Counted from the stretch's first letter, positions 26,102-34,818 are shown. The stretch: 64,000 nt of DNA from Variovorax sp. OV329 (GCF_900114785.1 NZ_FOUG01000004.1:393110-457109), one strand, 5' to 3'. Notes: a model not told the origin generated them from the letters alone. Translations and numbers: made by a program.

Positions 26102-27091
26102 ATGCGAACCAACAAGACCAAGAGAGCCCTTCTTCTTTCCGCCCTCGGCCTGGCCGCCGGCACCCTGGTGCCCGCGACCGGTGCCTTCGCGCAGCAGGCG
26201 GCCTGGCCGACCAAGCCTTTGCGCATCCTGGTGGGCTTCCCGGGCGGCTCCACGCCCGACATCGCGGCCCGCACCATCGCCGAGCCGCTGTCCAGGGCGC
26301 TGGGGCAGCCGGTGGTCATCGACAACAAGCCGGGTGCCTCGGGCAACATCGCGGCCGACACGGTGGCCAAGGCCACCGACGATCACACGCTGGGCGTGGT
26401 CATCAACGGCAACCTGACCTCGTCGAAGATGCTCTACCCCAACCTGCCCTACGACCCGGCCAAGGACTTCACCTACCTGTCGCTCCTGACCACCGCGCCG
26501 CTGATCCTGGTGACGCCGGCCAACGAGCCCTCGGGCGCCGCCTTCCTCGACGCGGCGAAGAAGGCTGGCGACAAGTGGAACTATGGCTCGGTGGGCGTGG
26601 GCTCGGTGGGCCACCTGGGCATGGAGCAGCTGCAGGGCCGCGTGAGCGGCATGGCCTCGCAGCACATCCCCTACCAGGGCAATCCGCAGGTGGTCACCGC
26701 CATGATCGGCGGCCAGGTGCAGATGGCGCTGATCCCGCCGGGCGTGGCCATGCCGCAGATCAAGGCCGGCAAGCTCAAGGCCGTGGGCCTGACCAGCGGC
26801 CGCAGCACGCTGGTGCCCGAGATCCCCTCGCTGGGCGACGTGGGCGTGAAGGACTTCAACCTGGAGGTGTGGACCGCGCTGCTGGGCCCGGCCAATCTCT
26901 CGAAGGCCGCGCAGGACCGCATCGCCAAGGAGCTGGCCATCATCATGAAGGACCCTGCCGTGCGCCAGCGCCTCTTCGACCAGGGCTGGCAGGCGGTGGG
27001 CACCTCGCCCGAGGGCATGCGCACGCGCGTGAAGGAGGAGTCGGCCATCATGTCCAGGATCATCTCCACCAAGGGCATCAAGCTGCAGTAA
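26102..27091 (+). CDS. Second Bug/TctC-family binding protein of the gentisate operon
   Basis: This 329-residue receptor has a signal peptide ending VPATGAFAQQ. The Bug segments are LRILVGFPGGSTPDIAARTIAEPL, PVVIDNKPGASGNIAADTV and WNYGSVGVGSVGHLGMEQL. It is the last gene before a strong terminator. Two Bug proteins in tandem with clearly different sequences imply two ligands or a transport receptor plus a sensing receptor, but that is inference. Confidence 0.88.
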   Translation: MRTNKTKRALLLSALGLAAGTLVPATGAFAQQAAWPTKPLRILVGFPGGSTPDIAARTIAEPLSRALGQPVVIDNKPGASGNIAADTVAKATDDHTLGVVINGNLTSSKMLYPNLPYDPAKDFTYLSLLTTAPLILVTPANEPSGAAFLDAAKKAGDKWNYGSVGVGSVGHLGMEQLQGRVSGMASQHIPYQGNPQVVTAMIGGQVQMALIPPGVAMPQIKAGKLKAVGLTSGRSTLVPEIPSLGDVGVKDFNLEVWTALLGPANLSKAAQDRIAKELAIIMKDPAVRQRLFDQGWQAVGTSPEGMRTRVKEESAIMSRIISTKGIKLQ

Positions 27092-27103
27092 GCCTGCCCT
27101 CGC

Positions 27104-27140
27104 GCCGCCGGTCTTCGCGGGCCGGCGGCTTTTCTTTTTT
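27104..27140 (+). terminator. Rho-independent terminator of the gentisate operon
   Basis: An 8-base stem, GCCGCCGG (27104-27111) pairing with CCGGCGGC (27122-27129), has a 10-base loop and is followed by TTTTCTTTTTT. The next gene starts only 10 bases later. Confidence 0.9.
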
Positions 27141-27150
27141 CGTTTCACGG

Positions 27151-28527
27151 ATGAAAGCGTTCCAGAACATGAGTGAGCAACTGATCGAGCCAGCCCGCCC
27201 CTTGCCGGTGTTCGGTGAATTCGACGTGGTGGTCATCGGCGGCGGGCCGGCGGGCATCGCGGCCGCGCTGAGCGCCGCGCGCCACGGTGCGCGCACGCTG
27301 CTGGTGGAGCGCTACGGCTTCCTGGGCGGCATGGGCACGGCCGGCGGCGTGACCAACTTCGCCGGCCTGTACGGCCGCGTGAAGGGCGAGATGCGCCAGG
27401 TGGTTCATGGCGTGGTCGACGAACTGCTCGAGCGGCTCGAAGCGGCCGGCGGCCTCAACAAGCCGCAGGACGGCATGGGCGGGCGCATCCGCGTGCGCTC
27501 CTACGACATCTCGGCGTACAAGTGCGCCGTTGATCCGCTGCTGATCGAGAGCGGCGTGCACCTGCTCTTCCACGCCTGGGCTGCGTCGGTGATCCGCGAA
27601 GGCTCGCGCATCAGCGCGCTGGTGGTGGAGACCAAGTCGGGCCGCCAGGCGATCCGCGCCAATGCCGTCATCGACTGCTCGGGCGACGCCGACGTGGCCG
27701 CCTTCGCCGGCGTGCCCTTCGAAGTGGGCGACGGCCAGGGCAGCGGCCTCTTTCCCACCACCATGTTCCGCGTCGGCCAGGTGGACGCGCCGCGCGCCCT
27801 GGCGGCGGTGGGCGAGTTCAAGGCCATCAACGACCTCATGGACCGCGCGCGCCAGGAACGTCCCGGCGCGTACGACTTCCCCCGGGAAGGCGCCATCCTG
27901 CGGCCGCAGATCGACCCGCGCGAATGGCGCGCCAACGTCACGCAGATCCGCAACGCCAAGGGCGGCGCGATGAACGGTGTGGACGCGCAGGAACTGAGCG
28001 ACGGCGAGATCGAGGGCCGGCGCCAGATCCGCGAGTACTTCCGCTTCCTCAAGGCCGAGGTGCCGGGCTTCGAGCAATCCTCCATCGTGGACATCGCGCC
28101 GCAGGTGGGCATCCGCGAGACGCGGCGCATCCACGGCCTGTATGCGCTGACGGGCGAGGACATCCTGTCTTCCGCCCGCTTCGACGACCGCATCGGCGTC
28201 AACGCCTGGCCGATGGAGCTGCATGCCGACGGCCGCATCGACTGGGGTTTCCCGCGCGATGCGGACAATGCCATCAACGAACTGCCCTGGCGCATGCTCG
28301 TGCCGCAAGCCGTGGACAACCTGCTGGTGGCCGGCCGCTGCGCCTCGATGACGCACGAAGGCCAATCGGCCGCGCGCGCGAGCGGCGGCTGCTTCGTGAT
28401 GGGGCAGGCCGCCGGCACCGCGGCCGCGACGCTGGGCAACGCCCGCTTCGCCAATGTGGACGTGAAGGCATTGCAGAAGACGCTGGTCGCCGACGGCGTG
28501 TGGCTGGGCGAGGCCAGGCCGGACTGA
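27151..28527 (+). CDS. FAD-dependent oxidoreductase (FAD_oxidored family)
   Basis: This 458-residue flavoprotein has an N-terminal dinucleotide-binding motif FDVVVIGGGPAGIAAALSAARHGA, the family's GFLGGMGTAGGVTNFAGL, AVIDCSGDADVAAFAGVPFE, and a C-terminal NLLVAGRCASMTHEGQSAARASGGCFVMGQAAG. It matches FAD-dependent oxidoreductases of unknown substrate that are often linked to Bug-protein clusters. Two starts are possible, ATG 27151 and ATG 27169; neither has a strong ribosome site. The start follows the T-tract of the preceding terminator by 10 bases, so its promoter or read-through control is unusual. Confidence 0.82.
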   Translation: MKAFQNMSEQLIEPARPLPVFGEFDVVVIGGGPAGIAAALSAARHGARTLLVERYGFLGGMGTAGGVTNFAGLYGRVKGEMRQVVHGVVDELLERLEAAGGLNKPQDGMGGRIRVRSYDISAYKCAVDPLLIESGVHLLFHAWAASVIREGSRISALVVETKSGRQAIRANAVIDCSGDADVAAFAGVPFEVGDGQGSGLFPTTMFRVGQVDAPRALAAVGEFKAINDLMDRARQERPGAYDFPREGAILRPQIDPREWRANVTQIRNAKGGAMNGVDAQELSDGEIEGRRQIREYFRFLKAEVPGFEQSSIVDIAPQVGIRETRRIHGLYALTGEDILSSARFDDRIGVNAWPMELHADGRIDWGFPRDADNAINELPWRMLVPQAVDNLLVAGRCASMTHEGQSAARASGGCFVMGQAAGTAAATLGNARFANVDVKALQKTLVADGVWLGEARPD

Positions 28528-28625
28528 GTCCAGCGGAGATTTCAGTCCGCGCGGCAGACCTGCGGCATTGACCGTCCGCGTTGCGGGGGGCAGATTCATT
28601 CCCGATCAACAGGGAGAACTGCCGC

Positions 28626-29201
28626 ATGCTCTACGTCTACCGCTATCTGTTTCCGGCCTTGTGGTTCGGCTGGGCCGCCTACTGGTGGGCGCGCTCGCGC
28701 GACGTCAAGGCGACGGTACGCCAGGAGCCGGTCCTTTCCCGGGTCCTGCACATCGGCCCGTTGGCGCTGGCCATGGCGCTGGTGTGGGCGCCAAGCGTTC
28801 CGTGGATTCCAGCGTTGCAGCTGCGCCTGCTCCCGCGTGGCCCCGCGGCCTTCTTCGCGGGCGCTGCGCTCACCTTGGCGGGCCTGCTCTTCACCGTGTG
28901 GGCGCGCGGCTACCTGGGCCGCAACTGGAGCGGTACGGTCACGCTGAAGTCGGATCACGAACTCGTCACCACCGGCCCCTACGCCATCGTGCGCCATCCG
29001 ATCTACACGGGACTGCTGCTGGCATTCGTTGGCGGCGCCGTGGGCCGGGGCACGCTGGCCGGCGTGCTGTCGGTGCTGGTCGCCGTGCTGGCGCTGTGGC
29101 GCAAGCTGCGCATGGAAGAGCGCTGGATGCGCGAGCAGTTCGGCGAGACGTACGTGGCCTACAGCCGGCACGTGCCGGCATTGATTCCGTTCCTTCCCTG
29201 A
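28626..29201 (+). CDS. Isoprenylcysteine carboxyl methyltransferase-family membrane protein
   Basis: This 191-residue integral membrane protein has about four or five hydrophobic segments. Its C-terminal core is of the ICMT/PEMT type: LKSDHELVTTGPYAIVRHPIYTGLLLAFVGG, then MEERWMREQFGETYVAYSRHVPALIPFLP. Such bacterial proteins bind S-adenosylmethionine through the RHPxYxG region; substrates are mostly unknown. AGGGAGAACT before the ATG at 28626 supports this start. Confidence 0.85.
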   Translation: MLYVYRYLFPALWFGWAAYWWARSRDVKATVRQEPVLSRVLHIGPLALAMALVWAPSVPWIPALQLRLLPRGPAAFFAGAALTLAGLLFTVWARGYLGRNWSGTVTLKSDHELVTTGPYAIVRHPIYTGLLLAFVGGAVGRGTLAGVLSVLVAVLALWRKLRMEERWMREQFGETYVAYSRHVPALIPFLP

Positions 29202-29277
29202 GCCGGTGACTGGGGCGCTCGCTCGTCAAACGCCCGTGCGGTGGCTACCATGGCCGACTCCCCTGGAGCCGAACACC

Positions 29278-30099
29278 ATGAACTCTCCCAGTGGCGATCG
29301 CGTGTTTTCCGGATCCATTGCGCAGCTGTACGAGCAGTACATGGTCCCCATGATCTTCGAGCCCTATGCCATCGACCTGGCCGGGCGGGTCGCTGCGGTG
29401 CAGCCGTCTTCGGTGCTGGAGATCGCAGCGGGAACAGGTGCGGTCACACGTCATCTTGCGAACCGGCTCCCCGCGGACGTCCCCATCACGGCGACCGACC
29501 TCAACCAGGCCATGATCGACCATGCCGCGGGCATCGGCACCAGCCGCCCGGTGACGTGGCGCCAGGCCGACGCCATGCGCCTGCCCTTGGAGGACGGCAG
29601 CTTCGATGCCGTGGTGTGCCAGTTCGGCAGCATGTTCTTTCCGGACCGCGTGGCGGGCTATGCCGAGGCGAGGCGGGTGCTGCGTGAAGGCGGGACGCTG
29701 CTGTTCAATGTCTGGGACCGGATCGAGGACAACGAATTCGCCGACGTCGTGACCCAGGCCATGGCGCGCTTGTTCCCGGACGACCCACCGCGCTTTCTCG
29801 CGCGGCTGCCGCACGGCTACCACGACAGGGCCGCCATCACGGACGATCTGCTTCGCGCCGGATTCGCCGGAGCCAACCGGATCGACACGCTTGCGATGCA
29901 GAGTCGGGCCGACTCGGCCCGCACCGTGGCGATCGCCTACGTCCAGGGCACGCCGCTTCGCAACGAGATCGAGGCACGCGACGCCAGCCGCCTGGACGAG
30001 GCCACGGGGGCCGCCACTGCAGCCCTCGAGCAGCGCTACGGCATAGGCCCGGTCAGCGCGAGGATCCAGGCCCACGTGATCGTCGCGCCGCGCGGCTGA
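29278..30099 (+). CDS. Class I SAM-dependent methyltransferase
   Basis: This 273-residue methyltransferase has a Rossmann SAM-binding core. Motif I is VLEIAAGTGAVTRHLANRL, followed by ITATDLNQAMIDHA, motif II RQADAMRLPLEDGSFDAVVCQFG and EARRVLREGGTLLFNVWD. It belongs to the UbiE/MenG-like Methyltransf_11 group; the substrate is unknown. It lies 76 bases after the ICMT-family gene. Confidence 0.88.
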   Translation: MNSPSGDRVFSGSIAQLYEQYMVPMIFEPYAIDLAGRVAAVQPSSVLEIAAGTGAVTRHLANRLPADVPITATDLNQAMIDHAAGIGTSRPVTWRQADAMRLPLEDGSFDAVVCQFGSMFFPDRVAGYAEARRVLREGGTLLFNVWDRIEDNEFADVVTQAMARLFPDDPPRFLARLPHGYHDRAAITDDLLRAGFAGANRIDTLAMQSRADSARTVAIAYVQGTPLRNEIEARDASRLDEATGAATAALEQRYGIGPVSARIQAHVIVAPRG

Positions 30100-30272
30100 T
30101 CCAGGGCCGGAAAAACGCACGCAGGTCAACGCCGGAGCCTGCAAGCGCGCCATTCGTCTTTTCCGAGTAATCCCAAAGTTCGCTTAGTGCAAGCGCGCAA
30201 CGCCACTGCATTTCCAAGTAACAGGACGTGTGTTGAAATCGCTGCCCCGCTTCCGATGGAGCATGAGCAACG

Positions 30273-30929
30273 ATGGGCAGAAAGCTGGCGCTTCTCGTCT
30301 GTGCGACGGCGCTGATTGGCGGTTGTGCCACCCCGCCGGCCACCACGCCGGGCACGGGGTCGGGCGCGGCCTACCTGCCGCTGGTCGACATGCAGGGCGT
30401 GGACCCGCACGCGCTCGCTGCCGACGTCGCGGCCTGCCGCGACACGGCTTCCAGCGTGCAGGTGATTCCCATCAAGGGCGAAAGCAGCGATGTCACGGAC
30501 GCCCTGGTGCTCGGCGTCGGGCTGGTGGTGCCCTTCGGCTTCGTCGGCATGGCGGTGATCTCCGGCATCGCCTCGGGCATCGTCGACCCGAACAGGCCGC
30601 GCCTGGCCGATGACCCGCTGCAGCAGAAGACCCTGGTCAACTGCATGGCCCGCAAGGGCTACCGCAACCTCGACCCCAACGTGAGCGTGGCCTACGCGGC
30701 CCGCCTGGCCGAGCCCGTGGCTGCGCCGCGCAACGGCCGCGACACCTACATGGCCGAGAGCTTTGCCAAGGCGAACATGTGCGAGGGATCGGTGCGCACC
30801 GTGCTGGAAGGCAAGGGCCCGGGCTTCGAGCGATACAGCGTGGCCTGCGGCAACGGCAAGCGCTTCATGCTGCGCTGCGAATTCGGCAACTGTGCGCCTG
30901 AATCGCTGGCGGTGGCTTCCGGCGAATGA
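30273..30929 (+). CDS. Hypothetical lipoprotein with a glycine-rich hydrophobic segment
   Basis: This 218-residue protein begins with a lipoprotein signal (MGRKLALLVCATALIGGCATPP, lipobox LIGGC). A hydrophobic Gly-rich stretch (ALVLGVGLVVPFGFVGMAVISGIASGIV, about residues 75-105) could insert in a membrane. Several cysteine pairs occur near the C-terminus (CEG, VACGNGKRFMLRCEFGNC), suggesting disulfides. I do not recognise the function. It lies convergent to the XRE regulator gene. Confidence 0.7.
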   Translation: MGRKLALLVCATALIGGCATPPATTPGTGSGAAYLPLVDMQGVDPHALAADVAACRDTASSVQVIPIKGESSDVTDALVLGVGLVVPFGFVGMAVISGIASGIVDPNRPRLADDPLQQKTLVNCMARKGYRNLDPNVSVAYAARLAEPVAAPRNGRDTYMAESFAKANMCEGSVRTVLEGKGPGFERYSVACGNGKRFMLRCEFGNCAPESLAVASGE

Positions 30930-30945
30930 CGCAGGACGGGGCGCT

Positions 30946-31389
30946 TCAGCGGCCGCCGGTGCCGGTCCAGTTGGCGGCCTCCGTGGGCGCCATGAGTTCT
31001 TCCAGCCGCTCGCGAGGCAACGCGGCTTCCGGCGTCATCGCCAGCTGCTGAAAGCACTCGCCCACCTCTCTTCGCACATGCGGCGGCAGCCGCATCAGCG
31101 CACTGGCCAGCGCTTCGAGCTGGTCGGAGACGGTGGGCCGTGCGCCGTCGTGGCCCAGAGCCGGGTGAAGCAGCTTCCACGGCACCACGCCGAAGACTTC
31201 GGCCAAGGCTTCCAGGTGGGCGAGGGTGGGATTGCCTGCGCCGCCGGCATAGCGGCCGATGCTGGTGCGGCCGATGCTCAGGTTCTTGGCGTCGGCCGCG
31301 CGTTCCACCGCCAGTGCGGTCGCAGGGCCCTTTTCGCGCATCAGGCGATTGAGGTTCGAAGAGAAGGTTTGGAGCGATCGATGTGTCAT
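30946..31389 (-). CDS. XRE-family helix-turn-helix protein
   Basis: This is a 147-residue DNA-binding protein with an N-terminal helix-turn-helix of the Cro/C1 type (FSSNLNRLMREKGP, then SIGRTSIGRYAGGAGNPTLAHLEALAEVFGVVPWKLL, residues 8-75). The acidic C-terminal part (DQLEALASALMRLPPHVRREVGECFQQLA) may be a dimerisation helix. The ATG at 31389 gives the typical start; a longer in-frame start at 31485 would add a low-quality basic leader. It resembles prophage-derived regulators, but no phage genes surround it. Confidence 0.75.
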   Translation of the reverse strand: MTHRSLQTFSSNLNRLMREKGPATALAVERAADAKNLSIGRTSIGRYAGGAGNPTLAHLEALAEVFGVVPWKLLHPALGHDGARPTVSDQLEALASALMRLPPHVRREVGECFQQLAMTPEAALPRERLEELMAPTEAANWTGTGGR

Positions 31390-31575
31390 GTCCCGTCGAC
31401 GAGCCGCATGGCGATTTCGCCGTCGTCTCTCGCAAGCATTCCATGGCGGCAAGCATCCGGCGGGTAGGAAAGCTTCCCGGCGCATTGGAAGAAGGCACCG
31501 CCAATCCGGGCGCCTTCACACGATGGTTTTCAACCCGAATCGAACGGGTCCACGTTGCGTCGAGTAGCGCCCCGG

Positions 31576-32397
31576 CTACCCCGAGCGGCGCAGCGTGAAC
31601 AGCGGCGAACTCCCGCCGGCCAGCGCCAGCTCGTGCGCCGCCTGCAGCAGCGGGCGACCCAGCTCCTGCATGCGCAGCGCGCTCAGGCGCAGCAGCGGCC
31701 CGGCGATGGTGATGACGGCGATGGTGCCCTGGTGCCGGCGTGTCACCGGCGCGGCCATGGCGGTCATGCCGGGCGCGTAGGACTCCACGATCATGCTGAA
31801 GCCGCGCTTGCGATCCTCCTCCAGCGTCTTCATCAGTGCCTTGAAGGTGGTGGGCGCCTTGGGGCCGAACTGCGCCGGCTGGCCGAAGCCCTGGCGCGCC
31901 ACCAGCTCGGTGGCGCGCTCCTCGTCCAGCGTCATCAGCCAGGCATGGCCCCCCGCGCTGCAGGACAGCCGCACGTCGATGCCCATGTCCGGGTCGTAGC
32001 GCAGCCCGGTCCGCGCGCCCTGCGCCTTGGCCACGAAGATCAGGCTGTCCCCATCGACCAGCGCCAGGCGCACCAGCTCGCCCGAGACCTCGGCCAGCCG
32101 GTCGATGATGGGCTGCGCGATGTCGACGATGCCCGCGCCGCCCAGGAAGTTCAGGCCCAGCGCGGGCATCTTCGTGGTCAGCGCGTAGTCGCCCTGCTCG
32201 CGCAGCTGGCGCACGTAGCCGCAACGTGAAAGCTCGGCCAGCAGGCGGTGGCAGGCGCTGCGCGGCAGGGCCAGTTCGTCCGCCAGCTCGCCCAGGGCGA
32301 TGCCCTCGGGCTGGTGCGCGAGGCATTCGAGAATGGCCAGCACGCGCTCCACGGTGCCGCTGGGTGTGACGGGGGACGGTGTCTTGTTCTTCTGCAT
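31576..32397 (-). CDS. IclR-family regulator of the TRAP/dehydroquinase cluster
   Basis: This 273-residue IclR protein has a winged helix-turn-helix (VERVLAILECLAHQPEGIALGELADELALPRSACHRLLAEL, residues 15-65) and an effector domain (ARTGLRYDPDMGIDVRLSCSAGGHAWL to TIAVITIAGPLLRL). I chose the ATG at 32397 because an ideal IclR operator sits immediately upstream (32400-32423); the longer start at 32448 would place that operator inside the gene. It diverges from the dctP gene and probably controls the whole cluster. Confidence 0.88.
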   Translation of the reverse strand: MQKNKTPSPVTPSGTVERVLAILECLAHQPEGIALGELADELALPRSACHRLLAELSRCGYVRQLREQGDYALTTKMPALGLNFLGGAGIVDIAQPIIDRLAEVSGELVRLALVDGDSLIFVAKAQGARTGLRYDPDMGIDVRLSCSAGGHAWLMTLDEERATELVARQGFGQPAQFGPKAPTTFKALMKTLEEDRKRGFSMIVESYAPGMTAMAAPVTRRHQGTIAVITIAGPLLRLSALRMQELGRPLLQAAHELALAGGSSPLFTLRRSG

Positions 32398-32399
32398 GG

Positions 32400-32423
32400 T
32401 GGAATGAGATTCCAGGCTGGAAT
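32400..32423. promoter_or_regulatory. IclR-type operator: TGGAAT-GAG-ATTCCA-GGC-TGGAAT
   Basis: Three alternating half-sites with exact 3-base spacers form two overlapping perfect palindromes, TGGAAT-N3-ATTCCA (32400-32414) and ATTCCA-N3-TGGAAT (32409-32423). The first closely resembles the E. coli IclR operator consensus TGGAAATNATTTCCA. It lies between the IclR gene and the divergent dctP gene and is therefore well placed for auto- and target regulation. Confidence 0.8.
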
Positions 32424-32501
32424 GGTGTTCTGGCTTGCTTCCTATCATGCCGCAGCACGTTCTCTCGAACGCCAGCCGATCATCAACAAGGAGACAAGCC
32501 A

Positions 32502-33509
32502 GTGAAGACTTTCATGCGCAGCGCCATCGTGAGCGCCGCCCTCGCCACCGCCACCTGCCTGGCGTTCGCGCAAGACGTGCAGGAGCGCGTCATCAAGTTC
32601 GGCCACCTCAACAACACCGATCACCCGGTGAGCATGGGCGTGAAGAAGTTCGCCGAGCTGCTCGCGGCCAAGAGCGGCGGCAAGCTGAAGGTGCAGGAAT
32701 TCCCGTCCAACCAGCTGGGCAACGAACTGCAGCAGCAGTCGGCGCTGCAAGGCGGCGTGCAGGAGATGTCGGCACCGGCTACCACCTCGCTGGCCGGCAT
32801 CGTCAAGGAGTTCGGCCTGGTCGACTTCCCCTTCTCGGTGAGCAACTATGCGCAGGCCGATGCGCTGCTCGACGGCCCGCTGGGCCAGGCGCTGATCGCC
32901 AGGCTGCCCGAGAAGGGCCTGGTCGCGCTGGGCTACTGGGACCTGGGCTTTCGCAACGTCACCAACAGCCGCCGCCCCATCACCAAGGCCGAGGACCTGG
33001 ACGGCCTGAAGATCCGCGTCATTCCCAACCCCGTGTTCCTCGACACCTTCAAGGCCTTCAAGGCCAACCCGGTGCCCATGCCCTTCGCCGAGCTGTACGG
33101 CGCGCTGGAGTCGAAGGCGGTGGACGGCCAGGAGAACCCCTTCGCGGTGATCCTGTCGAACAAGTTCTTCGAGGTGAACAAGTTCGTGAGCGCCACCAAC
33201 CACGTGTACGCGGCCAACATCGTGCTGGTCAGCAAGCGCTTCTGGGACAAGCTCTCGCCCGCCGAGCAGAAGATGATGCACGAGGCCGCCGACGAGGCGC
33301 GCGGCTACCAGCGCAAGGTCAGCCGCGAGGCCGCGGCCAAGGCGGTGGGCGAGCTGCAGGCCAAGGGCATGCAGTACAACGAGGTGTCGCCGGCCGAGCA
33401 GGCCCGCATGCGCACCGTGGCCAAGCCGGTCACCGAGAAGTTCGCCGCGGCCTACGACCCGGCCATCGTGAAGCTCTACAACGACGAGCTGGCGCGTCTG
33501 TCGAAATGA
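32502..33509 (+). CDS. TRAP transporter substrate-binding protein DctP (first copy)
   Basis: This 335-residue periplasmic TRAP receptor has a signal peptide (KTFMRSAIVSAALATATCLAFAQD). DctP segments include IKFGHLNNTDHPVSMGVKKFAELL, LKIRVIPNPVFLDTFKAFKANPVPMPFAELYGAL and KAVDGQENPFAVI. The carboxylate-binding arginine is the one in LKIRVIPNP. The start is a GTG at 32502, 7 bases after AAGGAGACA. It sits apart from dctQM, with aroQ and tetR between, and a second dctP follows the permease genes. Confidence 0.93.
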   Translation: MKTFMRSAIVSAALATATCLAFAQDVQERVIKFGHLNNTDHPVSMGVKKFAELLAAKSGGKLKVQEFPSNQLGNELQQQSALQGGVQEMSAPATTSLAGIVKEFGLVDFPFSVSNYAQADALLDGPLGQALIARLPEKGLVALGYWDLGFRNVTNSRRPITKAEDLDGLKIRVIPNPVFLDTFKAFKANPVPMPFAELYGALESKAVDGQENPFAVILSNKFFEVNKFVSATNHVYAANIVLVSKRFWDKLSPAEQKMMHEAADEARGYQRKVSREAAAKAVGELQAKGMQYNEVSPAEQARMRTVAKPVTEKFAAAYDPAIVKLYNDELARLSK

Positions 33510-33970
33510 GCGGTTCCATGACGAAGATCCTGGTCCTGCACGGACCCAACCTCAACCTCTTCGGCCGCCGCGAGCCGCACATCTACGGCACCACCACGCT
33601 GGCGCAGATCAACGAGCGGCTGGGCGTGCTGGCAAACGAGCTGCAGGTGGAACTGGAGATCTTCCAGTCCAACCACGAAGGCGCGCTGATCGACAAGTTC
33701 CACGAGAACATCGACATCGCCGCCGGCGCGCTGCTCAACCCCGCCGGGCTCACGCAGCACGGCGTGCCGCTGCACGACGCGATCAAGGCCATGCCCTTCC
33801 CGGTGCTGGAGATCCACATGTCCAACATCGCGGCGCGCGAGACCTGGCGGGCGCACTCCATCATCTCGCCGGCGGTGAAGGCCACCATCCAGGGCCTGGG
33901 CTGGCGCTCGTACACCGCGGGCCTGCGCGCGCTGGTGGAGACGGTGCGCGAGGACAAAGCCGCGGCCTGA
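33506..33970 (+). CDS. aroQ: Type II 3-dehydroquinate dehydratase, divergent copy
   Basis: This enzyme of about 154 residues interconverts 3-dehydroquinate and 3-dehydroshikimate by the type II mechanism. The substrate lid and catalytic residues are present: LHGPNLNLFGRREPHIYG (Arg and Tyr), LEIFQSNHEGALIDKFH, EIHMSN (His) and two later arginines. The usual NPxxxTHTS segment reads NPAGLTQHGVPLHDA, so one substrate-contact histidine is Gln. Together with a TRAP transporter and an AroE relative, a role in using quinate- or shikimate-like solutes is likely rather than the biosynthetic pathway. An ATG at 33506 overlaps the dctP stop; ATG 33518 is an alternative start. Confidence 0.87.
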   Translation: MSGSMTKILVLHGPNLNLFGRREPHIYGTTTLAQINERLGVLANELQVELEIFQSNHEGALIDKFHENIDIAAGALLNPAGLTQHGVPLHDAIKAMPFPVLEIHMSNIAARETWRAHSIISPAVKATIQGLGWRSYTAGLRALVETVREDKAAA

Positions 33971-34007
33971 AGAAGTCCGGACGCCGCAAGGCTCCTATAC
34001 TTCATGA

Positions 34008-34697
34008 ATGAACGAACTGGTACACGCCGGCACGCGCAAGAAGGTCGGACGCAGCGCCGCGCCTGCGCGCAAGGCGCCGGGCCGCACCAACGACCCGGAA
34101 CGCACCCAGGCCAACATCCTGGAAGTGGCCGAGGCGGAGTTCGGCGAGAAGGGCCTGGCCGGCGCGCGCATCGACGAGATCGCAGAGGCGACCAAGACCA
34201 GCAAGCGCATGATCTACTACTACTTCGGCAGCAAGGAGGGCTTGTACCTCGCGGTGCTGGAGGAGTCGTACCGGCGCGTGCGCGACGTGGAGTCCGAACT
34301 CAACCTGCAGGACCTGGAGCCCGAGGACGCCCTGCGGCGCCTGGTGGCCTTCACCTTCGACCACCACCTGCACCACGAGAACTACATCCGCCTGGTGATG
34401 TCCGAGAACATCAATCGCGGCCAGTACATGGCGCAGAGCCAGCGCATCCAGGACCTGAACGTGCCGGCCATCGCGGCCATACGCAACCTGTACGAGCGCG
34501 GCGTCAAGTCCGGCGCGTTCCGCAAGGGCCTGGACCCGGTGGACATCCACGCCTCGATCTCGGCGCTGAGCTTCTTCAACGTGTCCAACCGCCACACCTT
34601 CGGCACCATCTTCAAGCTGGACATGCTCTCGCCCATCTACATCGCACAGCGCCGCGCCAACGTCACCGAGATGGTGGCGCGCTTCGTGCGCAAGTAG
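34008..34697 (+). CDS. TetR-family regulator
   Basis: This 229-residue protein has a TetR helix-turn-helix (residues 33-80, ILEVAEAEFGEKGLAGARIDEIAEATKTSKRMIYYYFGSKE) and a C-terminal ligand domain of the TetR_C_11-like type. A basic leader (GTRKKVGRSAAPARKAPGR) precedes the DNA-binding domain. It lies inside the TRAP cluster between aroQ and dctQ on the same strand, so the cluster has two regulators of different families. The AT-rich gap downstream may hold its operator. Confidence 0.88.
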   Translation: MNELVHAGTRKKVGRSAAPARKAPGRTNDPERTQANILEVAEAEFGEKGLAGARIDEIAEATKTSKRMIYYYFGSKEGLYLAVLEESYRRVRDVESELNLQDLEPEDALRRLVAFTFDHHLHHENYIRLVMSENINRGQYMAQSQRIQDLNVPAIAAIRNLYERGVKSGAFRKGLDPVDIHASISALSFFNVSNRHTFGTIFKLDMLSPIYIAQRRANVTEMVARFVRK

Positions 34698-34818
34698 AAG
34701 CCGCCTCGCGGCTCCTTTCGGAAACACCCGCTGCAGTCTTCGGACGGCGGGCATGGGTTTTCCCGAAATTGAAAAACTAACCAGTCCGTACAAAATTTAT
34801 ATAACAGGAGACTTTCCC
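34698..34818 (+). promoter_or_regulatory. AT-rich leader upstream of dctQ
   Basis: This 121-base gap contains a sharply AT-rich stretch from about 34764 to 34805 (TTGAAA at 34769-34774, and TTTATATAA ending at 34804) in otherwise GC-rich DNA. It probably holds a second internal promoter for dctQM and downstream genes, and possibly the TetR site. I could not define a clear -10/-35 pair. AGGAG at 34806-34810 fixes the GTG start of dctQ. Confidence 0.4.

Noticed and set aside
28581..28626. Longer TTG start for the ICMT-family gene
   Set aside because: The added residues are hydrophilic and the ATG at 28626 has a good Shine-Dalgarno sequence.
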